Assembly: GCA_019312685.1 (NCBI GenBank)
Contig: JAFDCR010000280.1
Span: forward strand, 1-11,091
Length of the DNA: 11,091 nucleotides
From: Deltaproteobacteria bacterium
GTDB taxonomy: Bacteria > Desulfobacterota > Desulfobulbia > Desulfobulbales > BM004
Reading direction: 5' to 3'
Each line of letters starts with the position of its first letter. Within the stretch, counting starts at the first letter, position 1. Below the pieces are notes generated by a model. That model saw nothing but the letters and a program-made list of their open reading frames with translations. It was not told the origin of the DNA and made no database searches. A program made the translations under genes and the position numbers. Below are positions 7,841 to 11,091 of this stretch, piece after piece.

Positions 7841-8899
7841 ATGAAAAAATTAATTTCATACCTCATTGTTCTATTTCTTGTCACTCCGGTAATTACATGG
7901 GCTGAATGCCTAAAAGGCGACTGCCGGAACGGTGTCGGTGTCTATGCCTTCCCGGACGGGGGAAAATATACCGGAGAGTTTGCTGACGGAAAGTTTTCCG
8001 GGGAGGGCAAACTTGATTTTGCTGACGGCAACCGCTATGTGGGTACATTTAAAAACGGCCTTCTCCATGGAAAAGGTACATTTACCTATGTTGACGGTTC
8101 TATTTACCAAGGCGAATTTAAAAATGATATGAAAAACGGAAAAGGCACCCTAACCTTTCCGGATAAAAATAAATACGAAGGTGATTTTGTTGACAATAAA
8201 TTTCATGGTAAAGGCACCTTTAACTATAACGACGGCCGTATATATAAAGGGGAATATAAAGACGGCTTGAGTCACGGCAAGGGCGTCCTGCAGTCTCCAG
8301 ATGGCGAAGTATACATAGGAGAGTTTAAAGAGGGATTGAGTCACGGCAAAGGAATCCTTTTTTCCGACGGCAGGGTTTATAAGGGCGAATTCAAAGAAGG
8401 TTGGCATACCGGCAAAGGGACCATTACCTATTATGATAAGTCAAAGGAAATTGGGGAATGGAAAGACGGTGAATATGTTGTCACCCAAAAAATAAAAGCG
8501 CCCAAAGGAAAAAAAGATAAAACCTCGGAAGAAGAGGACCTTTTTATCAGTGATGATTATCTGGAGAGTGAAGAAGAGGGGGATTTTTTCACCGCGGAAG
8601 AAATTAGCGAATTGAAAGATCAATTTGTCAAAGAGCCCCAGACACTTGAGGATGATATCTTTGCCGACGAAGATTTAGTGGAAGAGGAGCAAGGTCAGGA
8701 AGATATTGCTGCCGAGGCAGACCTGGCTTTTGAGCAGGAAGAGGAGGAGTATATTCCCGCCGGCGAAGAGTTTGGAGAAGAACCGGAGCAAGAGGATATT
8801 GTTATTGACGCAGGTTTTGAAACTGAACAGGAGGAAGAGGATATCTTGGACGAGGAAGAGGATGTCTTGGACGAGGAAGAGATGGAGGAAGAGGAATAA
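7841..8899 (+). CDS. Exported MORN-repeat protein with highly acidic C-terminal tail
   Basis: Residues 1-21 form a Sec signal peptide: MKK, a hydrophobic core, and a likely cleavage after TWA. It lacks a proper lipobox, so the mature protein should be soluble in the periplasm or beyond. Seven MORN repeats begin at residues 43, 66, 89, 112, 135, 158 and 180 (Y-x-G-[EDT]-[FYW]-x-[DN] ... GKG), with 23-residue spacing except one of 22, and a degenerate eighth at about 203 (EIGEWKDGEY). MORN arrays form beta-hairpin stacks that bind lipids or proteins. A Lys-rich hinge (219-227) leads to a tail (231-352) in which 60 of 122 residues are Asp or Glu and only two are Lys. AGGTG 7 nt before the ATG supports the start. 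It is the last gene of the + block. Its function is not known; an envelope-binding or Ca2+-binding role is a guess. Confidence 0.85.
   Translation: MKKLISYLIVLFLVTPVITWAECLKGDCRNGVGVYAFPDGGKYTGEFADGKFSGEGKLDFADGNRYVGTFKNGLLHGKGTFTYVDGSIYQGEFKNDMKNGKGTLTFPDKNKYEGDFVDNKFHGKGTFNYNDGRIYKGEYKDGLSHGKGVLQSPDGEVYIGEFKEGLSHGKGILFSDGRVYKGEFKEGWHTGKGTITYYDKSKEIGEWKDGEYVVTQKIKAPKGKKDKTSEEEDLFISDDYLESEEEGDFFTAEEISELKDQFVKEPQTLEDDIFADEDLVEEEQGQEDIAAEADLAFEQEEEEYIPAGEEFGEEPEQEDIVIDAGFETEQEEEDILDEEEDVLDEEEMEEEE
7967..8446 (+). repeat. MORN repeat array (seven units)
   Basis: Seven consecutive coding units of 69 bp (one of 66 bp) encode Y-x-G-[EDT]-[FYW]-x-[DN/EG] followed by a G-[KE]-G turn. Units 5 and 6 share the segment GLSHGKG, and the nucleotide string tgagtcacggcaa recurs in both, indicating recent duplication or gene conversion within the array. 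Confidence 0.85.
8831..8881 (+). repeat. 21-bp tandem repeat encoding the acidic C-terminus
   Basis: Two copies of a 21-bp unit (8831-8851 and 8852-8872) differ at one base. A partial third copy, GAGGAAGAG, starts at 8873. They encode EEEDILD, EEEDVLD and EEE, so the acidic tail has grown by in-frame slippage or duplication. Confidence 0.85.
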
Positions 8900-8907
8900 T
8901 TCCCAGG

Positions 8908-10104
8908 TTATACAAGCCGGGCCATTATCCTGTTGGCCAGGGTCATACCCCTTTTTGTCAACCGCAGCATGTTGTGCTTTTCTTCCAGCAATCCCTGCTC
9001 AATAAGATCTTTCAGCGTTTTTCCGTAGTATCTGCCGGGGGTTATGCCATACCTCCTCCGGAGCCTTGCTATTGAAACCCCTTCTGTCATTCGCAATCCC
9101 ATCACCACCGATTCCCTGAACCGTGCCTCAAGCGGCAAAAACTCCCCATCCTTATACGGTTTCTGCTTTATCATAAGCTTTTTCATAAAGCGTTCAGGGT
9201 CTTCGTCATTCTGTATTCTTACGCCGGAAAAACAGGAAAAAGCGCCGCACCCCAGACCGATATAGCTGCCGTTTTCCCAGTAGTTAATATTATGGATACT
9301 CCGGAATCCCTTGCGGGCATAATTTGATATTTCATATTGCGTATACCCGCTCTCAGACAGGGTCTCCCGGGCAGACTCATACATCGCCAGGACAGCACCC
9401 TCGCCTGGAATATCAAGGCTTCCCAGGCTAACCTGCTCTGCAAAAGGGGTTCCCTCTTCAATTGTCAACTCATAGACAGAAAGGTGTTCCGGGTGTAATC
9501 CAACAGCAGCCTGCAAAGAGTTTTTCCAGGTTGCCAGGTCCTGACCGGGCAGGCCGTACATCAGATCAAGGCTTATATTTTTAAAATCTGCATCCCTCGC
9601 AAGCCCGACAACTTCAAAACAGTCCTGAGCCGTATGTTCTCTGCCGAGCAATCTCAGCATGGTATCTGAAAATGACTGGACCCCTATGCTGAGCCGGTTG
9701 ACGCCGGCCTGCTTTAACCTTCTCAGCATTTCCCGGTTGACAGTCTTTGGGTTAACCTCCATGGTCACTTCAGGATATTGTTCTTCAGTTGAGGTAAAGT
9801 CAAACTCAGCCAGACATCTTTCAATAAAGTCGGCCATGACCTCGCTATCGACAGTTGAGGGCGTTCCTCCCCCTACATAGAGAGAAATGAATTGTCTGGC
9901 TCTGGTCCAGGGGTGGGCTGCCATATCCTCGGCCTGCTGAACCAGGGTCTGCATATATCTGACTATAAAGTCGTTGTTCTTACCGGGATAGGATACAAAT
10001 GAACAATACGGGCACTTTGTCCGGCAAAAGGGGATATGGATGTAAATGGATGCAGCTCCCTCGAATGTTTCAGGGCCCACCTTATTTTCTATCGGTTTAT
10101 GCAT
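8908..10104 (-). CDS. hemW: Radical SAM family heme chaperone HemW
   Basis: HemW is a radical SAM protein related to HemN that binds heme and is thought to deliver it to membrane hemoproteins. The 398-residue product has the Fe-S motif C27-x3-C31-x2-C34 followed by S-F. It thus lacks the fourth cysteine (CxC) of true coproporphyrinogen dehydrogenase HemN. It also has the GGGTPS SAM-binding segment at 78-83, the NPKT and RLSIGVQSF segments (118-121, 137-145), DLMYGLPGQ (180-188), and the HemW signature HNINYW at 271-276 followed by YIGLGCGA. A winged-helix-like C-terminal part is present. The start is supported by an AGGA that overlaps the radC stop, 10 nt before the ATG. It follows radC by 12 nt on the same strand and converges on the MORN gene, with 8 nt between the stop codons. 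HemW is often mislabelled HemN in annotations. Confidence 0.94.
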   Translation of the reverse strand: MHKPIENKVGPETFEGAASIYIHIPFCRTKCPYCSFVSYPGKNNDFIVRYMQTLVQQAEDMAAHPWTRARQFISLYVGGGTPSTVDSEVMADFIERCLAEFDFTSTEEQYPEVTMEVNPKTVNREMLRRLKQAGVNRLSIGVQSFSDTMLRLLGREHTAQDCFEVVGLARDADFKNISLDLMYGLPGQDLATWKNSLQAAVGLHPEHLSVYELTIEEGTPFAEQVSLGSLDIPGEGAVLAMYESARETLSESGYTQYEISNYARKGFRSIHNINYWENGSYIGLGCGAFSCFSGVRIQNDEDPERFMKKLMIKQKPYKDGEFLPLEARFRESVVMGLRMTEGVSIARLRRRYGITPGRYYGKTLKDLIEQGLLEEKHNMLRLTKRGMTLANRIMARLV

Positions 10105-10116
10105 CTAAAATAAATC

Positions 10117-10848
10117 CTACTGTTCCAGCATCCTGCTGCACTCTTCGCCGATTCTTGTCATTATGCCATGATCGGCAAAACTGTAAGTTGTATCTGAATG
10201 ACCGATGATCAAATGATCCAGCAGTCTGATATTCATGAAAGAGCACGCCAGATAGAGGGTGCGGGTGAGTTGAAAGTCCTGGCTTGAAGGCTCAAGGCTG
10301 CCCGAAGGGTGGTTGTGGGCAAGCACTAAAGCGGCTGCATTAAATTTCAGGGCAAGCTTTATCAGTTCACGCGGGTAAATGGTGTTTGCCGCAACAGTTC
10401 CCCGGGCTACTACCCGGGTGTCCACTATGGCATGGGCCGAATCCAGAAAAATTACGCTCAAGACTTCATGCTTTAAGTCACGCATGGAGTGGATCAGGTA
10501 CTCGACAACATGTTGGGAAGAATGAATATATTTTTTATTCTTCAGCCGTTGCCTTAAATACCTTCTTGCCACCGCATGCAGAAAGTGAATGGCGAAACTG
10601 TTATTTGGGCCGACACCTTTTATTTTCTGGATTTCAGAGGCCGGGGCTTCCAGCACACTGGGCAGCGAACCAAACTGTTTCAGCAGGGCCCTTGCCTCCT
10701 GTTTACAGTCCTTCCTGGGCATACCAAGAATAAGCAAAAGCTCAAGCACCTCCGCATCAGTGAAGGCCTCAATGCCTTTTTGTTGAAATTTGTTCCTGAG
10801 CCTCTGTCTGTGCCCAGTACCCTTATTTTGCCAATCCTCTTTCTTCAC
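10117..10848 (-). CDS. radC: RadC family JAMM/MPN-domain protein
   Basis: This 243-residue protein has the full RadC layout. The N-terminal segment GHRQRLRNKF (12-21) and the DAEVLELLLILGMPRKD block (31-47) lead to a helix-hairpin-helix (IKGVGPNN, 76-83). The MPN/JAMM metalloprotease-like domain carries H178-x-H180, S188 and D191, the complete H-x-H-x7-S-x2-D metal-binding pattern, with E128 as the candidate catalytic glutamate. RadC proteins were once linked to DNA repair, but the evidence is weak and the cellular role remains unsettled. The start is GTG at 10848: an in-frame TGA lies only 12 nt upstream, and the next Met (M43) is inside the conserved block. The Shine-Dalgarno is weak. It is the first gene of a radC-hemW unit whose promoter should lie in the gene-free region up to about 10930. 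Confidence 0.93.
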   Translation of the reverse strand: MKKEDWQNKGTGHRQRLRNKFQQKGIEAFTDAEVLELLLILGMPRKDCKQEARALLKQFGSLPSVLEAPASEIQKIKGVGPNNSFAIHFLHAVARRYLRQRLKNKKYIHSSQHVVEYLIHSMRDLKHEVLSVIFLDSAHAIVDTRVVARGTVAANTIYPRELIKLALKFNAAALVLAHNHPSGSLEPSSQDFQLTRTLYLACSFMNIRLLDHLIIGHSDTTYSFADHGIMTRIGEECSRMLEQ

Positions 10849-10900
10849 CGTTAGTTCTCAGCCTGCTGAATTTATAATATTTATGTGCTTCTTAACTCTT

Positions 10901-10923
10901 TACAGGTAATAACAATACCTGTA
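10901..10923. promoter_or_regulatory. Perfect 8-bp inverted repeat, operator-like, upstream of radC
   Basis: TACAGGTA (10901-10908) and TACCTGTA (10916-10923) are exact inverted repeats around a 7-nt spacer, typical geometry for a dimeric repressor. On the + strand TTTACA (10899-10904, five of six -35 bases) overlaps the left arm, but the matching -10 at the right distance (TAGCAG) is poor. TATAAT also occurs at 10873-10878 on the + strand, and TATAAA/TATTAT variants on the - strand towards radC. No known regulator motif is recognised. It could alternatively fold as an RNA hairpin. Confidence 0.45.
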
Positions 10924-10933
10924 GCAGAAGGTG

Positions 10934-10958
10934 AAAGGAGTATTTGATGAGCCTTTAA
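10934..10958 (+). other. Strong ribosome-binding site and three-codon ORF abutting the palindromic element
   Basis: AAAGGAG (10934-10940), six bases, and ATG (10947-10949) make the best translation start in the right-hand intergenic region. The frame reads Met-Ser-Leu then TAA (10956-10958). That TAA falls inside the TTAA that opens the left arm of the palindrome. This fits an element inserted in the first codons of a gene, or a minimal leader ORF; neither is proven. Confidence 0.4.
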
Positions 10959-11075
10959 CGGATTTAGTAAAAATTCTAGGAATTGCGGAGCGTCCTATTA
11001 CGAACTGTTTGAGGGGGAACCCCCGAGTTTTCGTAATAGAGTGGAGCAATCCGTAGAATTTAAGAAATCCGTTAA
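10955..11075. repeat. 121-bp nested imperfect palindrome (MITE/REP-like element or structured RNA)
   Basis: Terminal arms TTAACGGATTT (10955-10965) and AAATCCGTTAA (11065-11075) are perfect inverted repeats. Moving inward, AAATTCTA (10971-10978) pairs with TAGAATTT (11054-11061). GGAATTGC (10979-10986) pairs with GCAATCC (11046-11052) with one bulged A. CTATTACG (10995-11002) pairs with CGTAATAG (11032-11039). AACT (11003-11006) pairs with AGTT (11026-11029), and GGGG with CCCC around a GAAC loop (11017-11020). About 42 base pairs form one long hairpin with small internal loops. No transposase or reverse transcriptase is visible beside it. Identity as a mobile element is inferred from structure only. 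Confidence 0.7.
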
Positions 11076-11091
11076 CCAGCGAAGAAAAACA

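Noticed and set aside
7841..7910. Lipoprotein signal for the MORN protein
   Set aside because: Cys23 follows Ala-Glu, which does not fit the lipobox because Glu at -1 is not allowed; a standard Sec cleavage after TWA fits better.
8908..10104. HemN (oxygen-independent coproporphyrinogen III dehydrogenase)
   Set aside because: The cluster motif is C-x3-C-x2-C followed by S-F, without the fourth cysteine of HemN, and HNINYW is the HemW signature.
10931..11056. Small + strand ORF from GTG 10931 (41 codons) running through the palindrome to TAG
   Set aside because: The start has no well-spaced Shine-Dalgarno, the length is expected by chance, and the sequence is better explained by the palindrome. 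I recognise no family. In-frame sequence after the TAG stays open to the window end, so readthrough was considered, but nothing supports it.
10955..11075. Integron attC site
   Set aside because: Ends carry AAC/GTT and the hairpin has bulges, but the flanking bases do not fit RYYYAAC and GTTRRRY, the 11-bp perfect terminal stem is atypical, and no integrase or cassette is visible.
10955..11075. Retron non-coding RNA or group II intron fragment
   Set aside because: No reverse transcriptase, no recognisable domain V, and a single long hairpin rather than the multi-stem layout of msr-msd.
1..11091. CRISPR arrays, tRNA or rRNA genes, transposases, toxin-antitoxin or defence genes
   Set aside because: None was found by reading both strands; all long coding regions are assigned to the families listed.

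Overview
The window is a compact stretch of bacterial chromosome that reads as core genome, with one repeat-like element at its right edge. The gene set and order are holB, a PSP1/RicT gene, metG, yggT, a divIVA-like gene, a DUF167 gene, then convergent hemW and radC, with a sigma-54 activator upstream. Together with a roughly balanced base composition and a Sec-exported, outer-envelope-style MORN protein, this suggests a Gram-negative anaerobe of the Desulfobacterota (former Deltaproteobacteria). That placement is inferred from gene content and order, not from a search.

Left block (1-2946, + strand): the C-terminal part of a sigma-54-dependent Fis-family activator, cut by the window edge. 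It is followed by a YhaM-type OB-fold/HD exonuclease and by holB (DNA polymerase III delta-prime), each 5 nt after its predecessor. The YhaM-like protein ends in QQQLF, which looks like a beta sliding clamp binding motif.

Middle block (about 2918-8899, + strand): a promoter-like pair with a perfect -10 TATAAT lies at the end of holB. It is followed by a hairpin with a T-rich tail in the 73-nt leader. Then come ricT (PSP1), metG (start overlaps the ricT stop in ATGA), yggT, a long DivIVA-domain protein with four ~60-residue internal repeats, a DUF167/YggU protein, and an exported seven-MORN-repeat protein with an extremely acidic tail. The yggT/divIVA pairing recalls the ylmG/divIVA neighbourhood of Gram-positive bacteria and suggests an envelope, polarity or division module.

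Right block (8908-10848, - strand): radC then hemW, 12 nt apart and transcribed towards the MORN gene. Only 8 nt separate the converging stop codons and no intrinsic terminator is visible.

Right edge (10849-11091): a gene-free region. It holds a perfect 8-bp inverted repeat with a 7-nt spacer (operator-like), then a strong Shine-Dalgarno with an ATG that stops after three codons. The stop lies exactly where a 121-bp nested imperfect palindrome begins (terminal arms TTAACGGATTT / AAATCCGTTAA). This is the least explained sequence here. It looks like a small non-autonomous mobile or REP-like element, or a structured RNA, that may interrupt the start of a gene running off the window.
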